From JBEGHD01 sp049334165 (GTDB taxonomy: Bacteria > Bacteroidota > Bacteroidia > Flavobacteriales_D > Sanyastnellaceae), in NCBI GenBank assembly GCA_049334165.1, contig JBEGHD010000005.1: 64,000 nucleotides of DNA. One strand, given 5' to 3'. The notes under the pieces were generated by a model. That model had not been told where the DNA came from. It made no database searches and worked only from the letters and a program-made list of their open reading frames with translations. Positions within the stretch are counted from its first letter, which is position 1. The number at the start of each line of letters is the position of its first letter. Positions 7,507 to 16,391 of the stretch are shown here, piece by piece. A program made the position numbers and the translations under genes.

Positions 7507-7526
7507 AAATGAGTTGAAAAACAACA

Positions 7527-7556
7527 AACCCCGATCCCGCTTCACGGGTCGGGGTT
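7527..7556 (-). ncRNA. GC-rich hairpin between the two tRNAs
   Basis: AACCCCGATCCCG (7527-7539) pairs with CGGGTCGGGGTT (7545-7556) with one bulge and a 5-base loop; on the transcript it is followed by TTTGTTGTTTTT. It could be a processing signal in the tRNA precursor or a partial terminator that lowers tRNA-Leu expression relative to tRNA-Gly. Confidence 0.55.
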
Positions 7557-7572
7557 CAGTCATTTAACTTAG

Positions 7573-7645
<73 letters not shown>

Positions 7646-7701
7646 ATTTTTTAGGTGAGGCAAGGCCTCTGTACTTTAAAGAACATTTCGTTTAGGGCTG
7701 A

Positions 7702-7731
7702 CAAATGTAAATAATTCTGTAAATCAATCAA
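7702..7731 (-). promoter_or_regulatory. Promoter of the tRNA-Gly / tRNA-Leu transcript
   Basis: On the minus strand GTTG, then 19 bases, then TACATTTG (7702-7709): the full Bacteroidota -33/-7 promoter with ideal spacing. The predicted start near 7697 is about 50 bases before tRNA-Gly. It lies just behind the kdtA stop codon. Confidence 0.82.
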
Positions 7732-7741
7732 CTTTTTTCCG

Positions 7742-8998
7742 TCACACTTTTTGCTTGCTCCCAACGATCTGATTATCCGAAAGGTAAGCTACAATTTTTT
7801 CTGTAGCTCCTTTGTGGCGCAGCACATAGTTTCCACTAATTTCACCCATTTTTTCGCGTTCGGTTGAATTCTGCACTAGTTTTTTGAGTGCATGGACTAT
7901 CCCTTCCGGGCTTTTAACCGATCGCGCTGCTCCCAGTTTTATTAGATCTTTTGCCTCCTGAAACTTGTCGAAGTTTGGACCAAACAGTACCGGCATTCCA
8001 AAGGTAGCAGCCTCAAGGATGTTGTGAATTCCTTTTCCAAACCCTCCGCCCACGACTGCAATTTTTCCGTATTGGTAGAGCTGTGAAAGCATGCCCATGT
8101 TATCGATTATCAAAACCCGCGACTGACCCACCTGATCGAGTGTAGCTCTGGAAAAGCGTATCGATTCATCGAACTGGGCTTCAATGTCTCTGATGTGTCC
8201 TTCGTGAATCTCGTGTGGTGCAATAATCAGTTTTACGCGGCTGTCACTTGTCTTCAAAAATCTGGCAAGAGCGGCCTCTTCTTGTGGCCAGGAGCTGCCC
8301 GCAATAATGACCAGGCTGTTTTCAGCGAATAGCTCAACCATCGGCACAGGTCTGATGTTTTGTGCGACCTGAGCGACTCTGTCAAATCGTGTGTCACCAG
8401 TTACGGTGGAATTGTCGAGGCCGATATCCGAGAGAAGGTCTGCCGTGGTTTGGTTCTGAACGAAAAAGTGGTTAACGGCTCTAAGCGTTTGTCTGAACCA
8501 GCCGCCATACCATTTAAAAAACCGCTGCTCAGGACGAAGGATCGTGCTCACACTAATCAATGGGATGTTGCGGTGTTGAAGCTCGAGCATGTAGTTGGGC
8601 CAAAACTCATATTTTACAAAAACAGCAGCTTTCGGCTTTACAAGATCCAGAAATTTCTTCGCTTTCAGCCTGGTATCTTCAGGGAGGTAGAAAATGAAGT
8701 CTGCGTTTTCGTAGTCTTTTCTGATTTCGTAGCCAGAAGGAGAGAAGAATGTCAGCAAGATTCTCTCGTCTGGATATTCCTTTTTTATCCGCTCTATAAT
8801 CGGCCGTGCTTGTTCGAATTCTCCGAGGCTGGCGCAATGCACCCAAACCACCTGATGATCCGCCACCTTCGATTCCTCCAATTTCTTAAAAAGACCTCTC
8901 CGTCCAAGGGTCCACTTGAAGGCCTTTCGATTGAGGGGTGACGAAAGCCGGATGAAATTCGCGTAACTGCCTACAGATAAATTATAGAGCCAACGCAT
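7742..8998 (-). CDS. waaA: 3-deoxy-D-manno-octulosonic acid (Kdo) transferase
   Basis: A 418-residue GT30 enzyme that transfers Kdo from CMP-Kdo to lipid A precursor at the inner face of the cytoplasmic membrane, the step linking lipid A to core sugar. The N-terminal half carries WVHCASLGEFEQARP with catalytic-base Glu60; the C-terminal nucleotide-binding half has HEIHEGH and GGGFGKGIHNILEAA, the usual GT-B motifs. Length is normal for the family. It directly abuts the upstream beta-barrel gene (no intergenic base), so both come from one promoter at 9750. Confidence 0.95.
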   Translation of the reverse strand: MRWLYNLSVGSYANFIRLSSPLNRKAFKWTLGRRGLFKKLEESKVADHQVVWVHCASLGEFEQARPIIERIKKEYPDERILLTFFSPSGYEIRKDYENADFIFYLPEDTRLKAKKFLDLVKPKAAVFVKYEFWPNYMLELQHRNIPLISVSTILRPEQRFFKWYGGWFRQTLRAVNHFFVQNQTTADLLSDIGLDNSTVTGDTRFDRVAQVAQNIRPVPMVELFAENSLVIIAGSSWPQEEAALARFLKTSDSRVKLIIAPHEIHEGHIRDIEAQFDESIRFSRATLDQVGQSRVLIIDNMGMLSQLYQYGKIAVVGGGFGKGIHNILEAATFGMPVLFGPNFDKFQEAKDLIKLGAARSVKSPEGIVHALKKLVQNSTEREKMGEISGNYVLRHKGATEKIVAYLSDNQIVGSKQKV

Positions 8999-9745
8999 TT
9001 AATAGAGGTAATAATCCTTTGGAGCTCGCTTGCGCAAATGAATGATCCATCCAGCGCGAACACCAAAGAGTTGATCCATTCTTTTTTCAGTGTCAAACTC
9101 CTGAGTATCGAAGTTGAATCCACGTTGGCTTTGAGTGAACCCCTGGTAAGCTTCAAGACCGACATAAAAGTTTGCCAGGCGCGAACTACTCATATAATAA
9201 TATCCGAGAAACTGAGTGAGGGCAAGGCCGTTGGTCATTCTGTCGTAGCCTTTTTCGTAATCACCGTCCAGCTGGTTGATTTCATTAACCTGATTCTCGA
9301 GTCGAATTCTGTGTTGCAATAATCCGATGCCACCTTTTACTAACAAACCAGAATTTGGATTGGGGCCCAAAAAGTTGAAGAGGTAACCTCCGCTCAGAGT
9401 GACAGTGAATCCGCGACCCTCTACCAGTACTTCTGAAATCTGGCCCTGGTTGTCGAGAATCTCTCCGTTTTCGGTGTAGAGGTTTTGCATGAGTCCCGGT
9501 TCTGTGACCCGAGCTCCAAACATGAAACTAAAATCTACCCCGTAATAAAAATTATGGGCGTCCTTGATGTTGAAGCTGCCGCCAATATTCGAGAATTCCC
9601 CGAATCGATCAGCCATATCGCCACCCGGCCATTGATAGGAGTAGTGCACCGAAAGGTGAGGAGCAAAAACTGTTGTGTCCTTGATTTGAGCAAAGCCACT
9701 AGTGAAAAAGAGCGTGGCTACGAGAACTAAAATCGATCTAACCAT
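8999..9745 (-). CDS. Small outer-membrane beta-barrel protein
   Basis: A 248-residue protein with a signal peptide ending near residue 19 (FFTSGFAQ) and an alternating beta-strand pattern rich in Tyr, Gly and Phe, such as NFYYGVDFSFMFGARV and GFTVTLSGGYLFNFLG, typical of 8-stranded outer-membrane barrels. It shares a transcript with Kdo transferase, suggesting a link to envelope assembly, but no specific family is recognised. The last residues are basic rather than ending in Phe, which is slightly atypical. The start follows a -7-like box by four bases, predicting a leaderless mRNA. Confidence 0.78.
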   Translation of the reverse strand: MVRSILVLVATLFFTSGFAQIKDTTVFAPHLSVHYSYQWPGGDMADRFGEFSNIGGSFNIKDAHNFYYGVDFSFMFGARVTEPGLMQNLYTENGEILDNQGQISEVLVEGRGFTVTLSGGYLFNFLGPNPNSGLLVKGGIGLLQHRIRLENQVNEINQLDGDYEKGYDRMTNGLALTQFLGYYYMSSSRLANFYVGLEAYQGFTQSQRGFNFDTQEFDTEKRMDQLFGVRAGWIIHLRKRAPKDYYLY

Positions 9746-9749
9746 GGGG

Positions 9750-9757
9750 CGAAGATA
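9750..9757 (-). promoter_or_regulatory. -7 box of the barrel-waaA operon (leaderless)
   Basis: TATCTTCG, one mismatch from TAnnTTTG, followed by CCCC and then the ATG at 9745. The box-N4-start arrangement is the same as at uvrD, carA and the glycosyltransferase. Confidence 0.55.
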
Positions 9758-9839
9758 GTAGAATTAATACAGAAATAAGGTGTGGATTGAACGACTATTG
9801 CCGCTGAAAATTGCAGCTCTAAGAGAGTGATTTGGATGG

Positions 9840-9857
9840 TTTAACAAACTTGTTAAA
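9840..9857. promoter_or_regulatory. Palindrome upstream of the nucleotide-sugar operon
   Basis: TTTAACAA-AC-TTGTTAAA: perfect 8-base arms with a 2-base spacer. It lies about 26 bases before the -7-like box of the operon, where an operator or activator site would be expected. No regulator is encoded next to it. Confidence 0.5.
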
Positions 9858-9882
9858 GGGCTTTCCAATGGGCAAATTTGCC

Positions 9883-9890
9883 TATATTCG
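9883..9890 (+). promoter_or_regulatory. -7-like box of the nucleotide-sugar operon
   Basis: TATATTCG, one mismatch from TAnnTTTG. Predicted start near 9895, giving a leader of about 20 bases to the ATG at 9916 and placing the earlier ATG at 9832 outside the transcript. Confidence 0.45.
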
Positions 9891-9915
9891 CCCTCCAAAA
9901 ATAGACAGATATTTT

Positions 9916-11046
9916 ATGAGGAAAATCCAGATGGTAGATCTGCTAGCGCAGTATGAAAACATCAAAGATGAAGTGGATCACGCAATTACGGACGTGGTTC
10001 GTTCTTCGGCCTACATCAATGGTCCGGAAGTAAAAGACTTTCAAAGCGAGCTCGAGACTTACCTCGATGTGAAGCACGTGATTCCATGTGCTAACGGTAC
10101 TGATGCCTTGCAAATCTGCATGATGGCACTGGACCTAAAGCCAGGTGATGAAGTGATAACAGCTAGTTTCACTTATGTAGCCACAGCCGAAGTCATCGCC
10201 TTGCTAAAACTCAAGCCGGTGCTTGTCGATGTAGATCCCGATACCTTCAATATCGACCCTGAGGCAGTGGAAGCTGCCATTACCGATAAGACAAAAGCCA
10301 TTGTTCCGGTGCATCTTTTTGGCCAGTGTGCCGATATGGACCGCATCATGGAAATTTCTAAAAAGCACAACCTGCACGTGGTAGAGGATGCTGCTCAGGC
10401 AATTGGCGCCAAATACACTTTCAAAGACGGTACTACAAGGTCAGCTGGCACAATGGGTGATTTTGGTGGTACATCGTTTTTCCCTTCCAAAAATCTTGGT
10501 TGCTACGGTGACGGAGGAGCGCTCTTCACCAATGATGACAAGCTTGCGGAAAAAGCACGAATGATTGCCAACCACGGCCAGTCAGAAAGATATTATCACG
10601 ATAGGGTAGGAGTGAACTCTCGCCTGGATTCCATTCAGGCAGCAATTCTTAGAATAAAGCTGAGAAAACTCAACGAATACAACGAGAACAGGAGAAAAGC
10701 GGCTGATTACTACGATCAGGCATTTGCCGATGTAGACCTGATTGAAACACCATTGAGATCGGAAAGGTCGACTCACGTTTTTCATCAATATACTCTGAAA
10801 ACAAAAGGCATCGACCGTTTTGCACTTCAGGAATTTCTCAAAGACAGAGATATTCCTGCCATGGTTTATTACCCGGTGGCGCTCCACATGCAAAAAGCGT
10901 ATAAGGATGATCGCTACGGTAAAGGAGCTTTTCCTGTAACCGAAGAACTCTGCGAAAGTGTAATTTCGCTGCCCATGCACTCAGAATTAACTAAAGACCA
11001 ACAAGATTACATAATCCAGGGCGTTCTGGATTTTTACAAAAAATAA
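9916..11046 (+). CDS. DegT/DnrJ/EryC1/StrS sugar aminotransferase
   Basis: A 376-residue PLP enzyme of the WbpE/WecE type that aminates a nucleotide-linked keto-sugar. The internal aldimine lysine is Lys192 in FFPSKNLGCYGDGG; Asp158 and Gln161 in VEDAAQAIGA hold the cofactor. The frame is open to an ATG at 9832, but MRKIQMVDLLAQY is the normal family beginning and the promoter box lies between the two, so I start at 9916. It is the first gene of the polysaccharide-precursor operon; together with the dehydrogenase and acetyltransferase downstream it fits synthesis of a 3-acetamido uronic acid, as in Pseudomonas WbpA-E-D. Confidence 0.92.
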   Translation: MRKIQMVDLLAQYENIKDEVDHAITDVVRSSAYINGPEVKDFQSELETYLDVKHVIPCANGTDALQICMMALDLKPGDEVITASFTYVATAEVIALLKLKPVLVDVDPDTFNIDPEAVEAAITDKTKAIVPVHLFGQCADMDRIMEISKKHNLHVVEDAAQAIGAKYTFKDGTTRSAGTMGDFGGTSFFPSKNLGCYGDGGALFTNDDKLAEKARMIANHGQSERYYHDRVGVNSRLDSIQAAILRIKLRKLNEYNENRRKAADYYDQAFADVDLIETPLRSERSTHVFHQYTLKTKGIDRFALQEFLKDRDIPAMVYYPVALHMQKAYKDDRYGKGAFPVTEELCESVISLPMHSELTKDQQDYIIQGVLDFYKK

Positions 11047-11053
11047 TTGAGCG

Positions 11054-12400
11054 ATGAATATTGCTGTTGTAGGTACAGGCTATGTAGGATTGGTTACCGG
11101 AACTTGCTTTGCAGAAACGGGAAACAACGTGGTTTGTGTCGATATCGATGAAGATAAAGTAAAGAGAATGAAAGCCGGTGAAGTGCCGATCTACGAGCCT
11201 CACCTCGATGTGCTTTTCGAAAGAAATATCAAACAAAACCGACTGTCTTTCACTACTGTGCTGGAAGAGGCCGTGAAGGATGCTCAAATCATTTTTCTGG
11301 CTCTGCCAACTCCTCCGGGAGAAGACGGATCTGCGGATCTGTCCTACGTGTTAGGTGTGGCTGAAGAGCTCGGTAGCATGATAGAAGACTACAAGGTGAT
11401 CGTTGACAAAAGCACTGTGCCAGTTGGAACTGCAGAACTTGTTGATGAAGCAGTGGCTAAAAATGCCACCGTGCAGTTCGATGTTGTTTCTAACCCAGAA
11501 TTTTTGCGTGAAGGATTTGCTGTGGATGATTTTCTGAAGCCGGATCGTGTGGTGATTGGAACCACTTCGGCTCGTGCGAGAAATATTATGGAAGAGCTTT
11601 ACAAGCCTTTCACCCGTCAGGGCAATCCGATCATTTTCATGGATGAAAAATCTGCAGAGCTCACAAAGTATGCGGCAAACGCGTTTTTGGCAACCAAAAT
11701 AACTTTCATGAACGAAGTGGCCAACTTCTGCGAGAAGGTTGGAGCCGATGTAGACAAGGTGAGAATCGGAATAGGGACCGATACCAGAATCGGAAAAAGA
11801 TTTTTGTTTCCTGGAATTGGCTACGGTGGTAGCTGTTTTCCAAAAGACGTTCAGGCGCTGCACAAATCAGGTCATGAGTTTGGTTACGAATTCCAAATTC
11901 TAAACTCTGTACTTCGTGTGAATGACGAGCAAAAAACGATTCTTTTCCCTTCGATCGAAGGTTATTTCAGAGGAAATCTCCAGGGTAAAACGATTGCACT
12001 TTGGGGGCTCGCCTTCAAGCCGGACACTGACGATATTCGCGAAGCTCCGGCTCTCTACATGATTGAGAAGCTCACCGCAGCAGGAGCGAAAGTAAAAGCT
12101 TATGATCCGGAGGCTATGGAAAATGTCCGCAGCCAAATCGGTGATAAAATAGAATACGCTTCTTCACAATACGAAGCACTTGACGGTGCTGATGCTCTCC
12201 TGATTTGCACAGAGTGGCCGGTTTTTAGAAACCCCGACTTTGACAAGGTTGCAGGTAAGCTTGCAAACAAGGCTATTTTCGATGGTAGAAATCTTTACGA
12301 AATTGAAAAAATGAAGTCGCTCGGTTTCTACTACAAGAGCATCGGAAGAGAAACAGTGGCCGAAGTTTCGGCTAAAGAATCGTCAACCAGCGCGTCATGA
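11054..12400 (+). CDS. ugd: UDP-glucose 6-dehydrogenase
   Basis: 448 residues. Oxidises UDP-glucose to UDP-glucuronate with two NAD+. The N-terminal Rossmann motif is MNIAVVGTGYVGLVTG; the catalytic thiol is Cys261 in GIGYGGSCFPKD; the C-terminal UDP-binding domain has ALWGLAFKPDTDDIREAP. It starts 7 bases after the aminotransferase and its last 4 bases overlap the next gene (ATGA), which encodes the decarboxylase that uses its product. The C-terminal tail (KESSTSAS) is a few residues longer than the core fold. Confidence 0.96.
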   Translation: MNIAVVGTGYVGLVTGTCFAETGNNVVCVDIDEDKVKRMKAGEVPIYEPHLDVLFERNIKQNRLSFTTVLEEAVKDAQIIFLALPTPPGEDGSADLSYVLGVAEELGSMIEDYKVIVDKSTVPVGTAELVDEAVAKNATVQFDVVSNPEFLREGFAVDDFLKPDRVVIGTTSARARNIMEELYKPFTRQGNPIIFMDEKSAELTKYAANAFLATKITFMNEVANFCEKVGADVDKVRIGIGTDTRIGKRFLFPGIGYGGSCFPKDVQALHKSGHEFGYEFQILNSVLRVNDEQKTILFPSIEGYFRGNLQGKTIALWGLAFKPDTDDIREAPALYMIEKLTAAGAKVKAYDPEAMENVRSQIGDKIEYASSQYEALDGADALLICTEWPVFRNPDFDKVAGKLANKAIFDGRNLYEIEKMKSLGFYYKSIGRETVAEVSAKESSTSAS

Positions 12401-13383
12401 AAAAAGTGCTCATCACGGGAGCAGCAGGGTTTTTAGGTAGTCACCTTTGTGATCGGTTTATCTCTGAAGGATTTTATGTGATCGGGATGGATAACCTGAT
12501 TACCGGAGATCTCAAAAACCTGGAACATCTGATGCCCCACGAAAATTTTGAGTTCAACCACCACGATGTTACCAAATACGTGCACGTGCCGGGAGAGCTT
12601 GACTATGTTCTCCATTTTGCCTCACCGGCAAGCCCGATCGATTATCTCAAGATTCCGATTCAAACTTTAAAAGTTGGGTCGCTGGGAACTCACAACTGCC
12701 TCGGTCTGGCAAAGGAAAAGAACGCAAGGATTATTGTAGCATCGACTTCAGAAGTTTACGGAGACCCGACCGTACATCCGCAGAGTGAGAGCTACTGGGG
12801 AAATGTGAATCCAGTCGGGCCACGTGGTGTCTACGATGAAGCCAAGCGTTTTCAGGAGGCAATGACGATGGCTTATCACACCTACCACGGGTTGGAAACG
12901 CGGATCGTACGAATTTTCAATACTTACGGCCCGCGAATGAGGCTCAACGATGGGCGCGTTTTACCGGCATTTATCGGTCAGGCGCTGAGAGGTGAAGATC
13001 TCACGGTTTTTGGCGATGGATCACAAACGCGCTCCTTCTGCTACGTTGATGATTTGGTTGACGGCATTTACAAATTGCTTTTCAGTGACTGTGTAGATCC
13101 GGTAAATGTGGGTAACCCAGATGAGATCAGCATTGCCGACTTTGCTGAAGAAATCATCAAGTTGACCGGTACCGATCAGAAAGTGGTATACAAGGATCTT
13201 CCAGTTGATGATCCAAAGCAGCGCCAGCCAGACATTACCAAAGCAAGAAAATTGCTCGGTTGGGAGCCGAAAGTGTCCAGAGCTGAAGGACTTCGGATAA
13301 CTTACGACTACTTCAAGGGCCTACCTGAAGAAGAGCTCTACAAAAAAGAACATAAGAATTTCGATAACTACATTCGCAGCTGA
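12397..13383 (+). CDS. uxs: UDP-glucuronate decarboxylase (UDP-xylose synthase)
   Basis: A 328-residue extended short-chain dehydrogenase with NAD motif TGAAGFLGSHL, catalytic Thr117-Ser118-Glu119 (STSEVYG) and Tyr146/Lys150 (GVYDEAKR). The GPRGVYDEAKR context and RIFNTYGPRM stretch are those of UDP-xylose synthases, which convert UDP-glucuronate to UDP-xylose with loss of CO2. It is coupled to ugd by a 4-base overlap and to the acetyltransferase by a 1-base overlap, a strong sign of a stepwise pathway. A 4-epimerase activity is the main alternative. Confidence 0.92.
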   Translation: MKKVLITGAAGFLGSHLCDRFISEGFYVIGMDNLITGDLKNLEHLMPHENFEFNHHDVTKYVHVPGELDYVLHFASPASPIDYLKIPIQTLKVGSLGTHNCLGLAKEKNARIIVASTSEVYGDPTVHPQSESYWGNVNPVGPRGVYDEAKRFQEAMTMAYHTYHGLETRIVRIFNTYGPRMRLNDGRVLPAFIGQALRGEDLTVFGDGSQTRSFCYVDDLVDGIYKLLFSDCVDPVNVGNPDEISIADFAEEIIKLTGTDQKVVYKDLPVDDPKQRQPDITKARKLLGWEPKVSRAEGLRITYDYFKGLPEEELYKKEHKNFDNYIRS

Positions 13384-13961
13384 TGGACTACTTTGCTCAT
13401 GAAACGGCCGTGTTGGACGAAGGCTGCACCATTGGTGAGGGCACTAAGATCTGGCATTTTTCGCACATCATGAAAGACAGTGTGTTAGGTGAAAACTGCA
13501 ACATCGGACAAAATGTGGTGGTGTCTCCAGGAGTGAAGCTCGGCAAAAATGTAAAGGTTCAAAACAATGTGTCCATCTACACTGGAGTGGAGTGCGAAGA
13601 CGATGTGTTTCTCGGCCCCTCTTGCGTTTTTACAAATGTGATTAATCCTAGAAGCGCAGTGAATCGCAGAGGTCAGTACGACAAAACGGTGGTGCGCAAA
13701 GGTGCGAGTATCGGTGCCAACGCTACGATAGTTTGTGGAAATGACATCGGTAAATTTGCATTTATTGGTGCTGGAGCTGTCGTTACCAAAGAAATTCCTG
13801 ACTACTCGCTTTGGGTTGGAAATCCCGCAAAGCACATCGGCTGGATGAGCGAGTACGGACACAGACTCCATTTTAACGAAGACAATGAAGCCACTTGCGA
13901 AGAAAGTGGTGAGAAATATATTTTGAAAGACAATGCCGTTTCTAAAATCGGCAAGGATTAA
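13383..13961 (+). CDS. wbpD: Left-handed beta-helix sugar N-acetyltransferase (WbpD-like)
   Basis: A 192-residue hexapeptide-repeat acetyltransferase. The N-terminal DYFAHETAVLDEGCTIGEGT and the repeating (I/V)GxNxx pattern through residue ~150 form the beta-helix; VGNPAKHIGWM near 142 is the acetyl-CoA end typical of WbpD, the UDP-2-acetamido-3-amino-glucuronate N-acetyltransferase. It overlaps the decarboxylase stop by one base. The short C-terminal tail resembles the CxxC-containing ends of some WbpD proteins (ATCEESGEKY has one Cys only). Confidence 0.88.
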   Translation: MDYFAHETAVLDEGCTIGEGTKIWHFSHIMKDSVLGENCNIGQNVVVSPGVKLGKNVKVQNNVSIYTGVECEDDVFLGPSCVFTNVINPRSAVNRRGQYDKTVVRKGASIGANATIVCGNDIGKFAFIGAGAVVTKEIPDYSLWVGNPAKHIGWMSEYGHRLHFNEDNEATCEESGEKYILKDNAVSKIGKD

Positions 13962-13974
13962 GTTTTAGATTCCA

Positions 13975-15273
13975 ATGATTTACGATCAACTAATAAATAA
14001 AGAGGCGAAACTGGCGGTAATCGGGCTGGGTTATGTTGGGTTGCCAATAGCACTCGAATTTGCCAAAGAAATCCAGGTAATTGGTTTCGACATCAATGAG
14101 AAGCGTGTGGACATGATGCGCAATAACATTGACCCCTCTCACGAGCTTGAGTCGTCTGATTTTGAAGGCAAAGACATAGAGTTCACCAGCTCGCTTGACA
14201 AACTCGCGGAGGCCAGCTTCTACATCATTGCGGTTCCAACGCCTATCAACGCCAGCAATCTTCCTGATCTCGGGCCGGTGCTGGCAGCGTCACGATCTGT
14301 TGGTAAAGTGCTGAGCAAAGGAGATTATGTGGTTTACGAATCTACTGTCTATCCGGGCTGCACTGAAGACGATTGTATTCCGGTTTTGGAAAAACATTCC
14401 GGGCTCAAAAAGATTGAAGATTTCAAAGTCGGTTACTCTCCCGAGCGTATTAATCCGGGTGATAAAGTGAACACGATCCGCTCGATCAAGAAAGTGGTTT
14501 CTGGTATTGATGATGAGTCGCTTGAGCAGGTAGCCAAGGTTTATGAACTTGTTATAGATGCCGGTGTTCATCGCGCGCCTAATCTCAAAGTGGCCGAGGC
14601 TTCAAAGATTATTGAGAACACCCAACGCGACATGAACATCGCCCTGATCAACGAATTGTCGATCATTTTCAATCGTATTGGAATAAATACGTATGATGTT
14701 TTGGACGCTGCAGGGACCAAGTGGAACTTCCTCAAATTCACTCCCGGGTTAGTGGGAGGGCACTGTATTGGTGTTGATCCTTACTACCTTACCTACAAAG
14801 CAAAAAAACTTGGTTATCACTCCAAGGTGATCAATTCAGGCCGATACGTGAATGACTCGATGGGCTTTTACGTAGGAAAGCAAACGGTTAAAAAGATTCT
14901 TGAGCGCAACAAAAATGTGCTCGATGCACACGTTTTGGTGATGGGAGCGACTTTCAAGGAGAACGTTTCAGACATCAGAAATTCTAAAGTTCTGGATGTG
15001 GTTCGCGAGCTCGATTCTTTCAGCGTGAAAGTAGACTTGGTCGATCCTCATGCAGATCCAGAAGAACTGCACCAAGAATATGGTTACAACCTCATAAAAG
15101 AGCCAGCAAAGAATAAGTACGATGCGGTTATCGTGGCGGTCAATCACAAGGATTATTTGGATCTTGACGAAGAGTACTTCGAATCACTCATGAACGATGA
15201 TGAAGGGGTGCTCGTGGATGTGAAAGGAATTTACCGCGATAAGATAAAGCGCCTGGTTTACTGGGGATTGTAA
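13975..15273 (+). CDS. wbpA: UDP-N-acetylhexosamine 6-dehydrogenase (WbpA/TviB type)
   Basis: 432 residues, the second nucleotide-sugar dehydrogenase in the operon. NAD motif LAVIGLGYVGLPIALEFA; catalytic Cys264 in GLVGGHCIGVDPYYL, the form seen in enzymes acting on UDP-GlcNAc or UDP-GalNAc (WbpA, WbpO, TviB) rather than UDP-glucose. It would make UDP-N-acetylglucosaminuronate, the precursor for the 3-keto, amination and acetylation steps. The oxidase WbpB needed for the 3-keto step is not in the window. Confidence 0.93.
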   Translation: MIYDQLINKEAKLAVIGLGYVGLPIALEFAKEIQVIGFDINEKRVDMMRNNIDPSHELESSDFEGKDIEFTSSLDKLAEASFYIIAVPTPINASNLPDLGPVLAASRSVGKVLSKGDYVVYESTVYPGCTEDDCIPVLEKHSGLKKIEDFKVGYSPERINPGDKVNTIRSIKKVVSGIDDESLEQVAKVYELVIDAGVHRAPNLKVAEASKIIENTQRDMNIALINELSIIFNRIGINTYDVLDAAGTKWNFLKFTPGLVGGHCIGVDPYYLTYKAKKLGYHSKVINSGRYVNDSMGFYVGKQTVKKILERNKNVLDAHVLVMGATFKENVSDIRNSKVLDVVRELDSFSVKVDLVDPHADPEELHQEYGYNLIKEPAKNKYDAVIVAVNHKDYLDLDEEYFESLMNDDEGVLVDVKGIYRDKIKRLVYWGL

Positions 15274-15299
15274 GAACACAGAAAAAATTAGAACTCACC

Positions 15300-16361
15300 A
15301 TGCAAAAAGCTCAGAACATTTTAGTTACCGGAGGTGCAGGATTCATCGGCTCACACCTCGTGAGACATCTTGTTGAACGCTATCCGAGCTACACGATTGT
15401 AAACCTCGATAAGCTTACTTATGCGGGCAACCTGGCAAATTTGCAAGACGTTGAATCCGCAGCGAACTATCACTTTGAGAAAGCCGATATCTGCGATAGT
15501 GAAGCGGTCCAGGGTATTTTCGAGAAGCATTCCATCGATGCAGTGATTCATTTGGCTGCCGAAAGTCATGTCGACCGTTCTATCTCAGATCCGAAGTCTT
15601 TTGTGGAAACCAACGTGGAGGGTACGCTAACCTTGTTGAACGCAGCTCGAAGTTACTGGGGAGAAAACCCTTCCGGCAAACTGTTTTATCATGTCAGCAC
15701 TGATGAGGTTTACGGGGCACTGGGTGACACCGGTTTTTTCACAGAAGAAACTTCATATGACCCTCGAAGTCCCTATTCGGCATCTAAAGCTGCGAGTGAC
15801 CACCTGGTGAGGGCGTACTATCACACCTTCGGTCTGCCTGTGGTTATTTCTAACTGCTCTAATAATTACGGTCCTTACCAGTTTCCAGAAAAATTGATCC
15901 CGTTGATGATTCACAACATCCGTGAAGAAAAGGACTTGCCAGTTTATGGAAAAGGAGAAAATGTTCGCGACTGGCTCTGGGTAGGTGATCACGTTTCCGC
16001 TATTGATACAATTTTCCACAAAGGAAATGTGGGCGAAACCTACAACATCGGTGGAGATAACGAATGGAAAAACATCGACCTTGTGCGTCTGTTGTGTGAC
16101 AAAATGGATGAACAGCTCGGTCGTCCCGAAGGAAAATCTCGCGCTTTAATTAAGTTCGTTAAGGATCGCGCAGGCCACGACCTTCGCTATGCCATCGATG
16201 CTTCGAAAATCAAAAAAGAACTGGGCTGGAAGCCTCTGGTCACTTTCGAAAAAGGATTGGCAATGACAGTCGATTGGTATCTCAAAAACGAGAGCTGGCT
16301 GAGAAACGTAACTAGTGGAGACTATCTCAACTACTACGAAGAACAATATCAAAAACGATAA
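15300..16361 (+). CDS. rfbB: dTDP-glucose 4,6-dehydratase
   Basis: 353 residues. Converts dTDP-glucose to dTDP-4-keto-6-deoxyglucose, the branch point to rhamnose and other deoxysugars. NAD motif GGAGFIGSHL; catalytic Thr134-Asp135-Glu136 (STDEVYG) and Tyr159/Lys163 (YSASKAASDH), with the Asp-Glu pair specific to dehydratases. It begins 26 bases after the 6-dehydrogenase. RmlA, C and D are not present in this window, so the final deoxysugar cannot be named. Confidence 0.95.
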   Translation: MQKAQNILVTGGAGFIGSHLVRHLVERYPSYTIVNLDKLTYAGNLANLQDVESAANYHFEKADICDSEAVQGIFEKHSIDAVIHLAAESHVDRSISDPKSFVETNVEGTLTLLNAARSYWGENPSGKLFYHVSTDEVYGALGDTGFFTEETSYDPRSPYSASKAASDHLVRAYYHTFGLPVVISNCSNNYGPYQFPEKLIPLMIHNIREEKDLPVYGKGENVRDWLWVGDHVSAIDTIFHKGNVGETYNIGGDNEWKNIDLVRLLCDKMDEQLGRPEGKSRALIKFVKDRAGHDLRYAIDASKIKKELGWKPLVTFEKGLAMTVDWYLKNESWLRNVTSGDYLNYYEEQYQKR

Positions 16362-16391
16362 TCGTTAGGACAAAATAATCAGGAGCTCCGC

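Noticed and set aside
9832..9915. Upstream start of the aminotransferase
   Set aside because: The extension precedes and contains the predicted promoter and is not conserved in the family.
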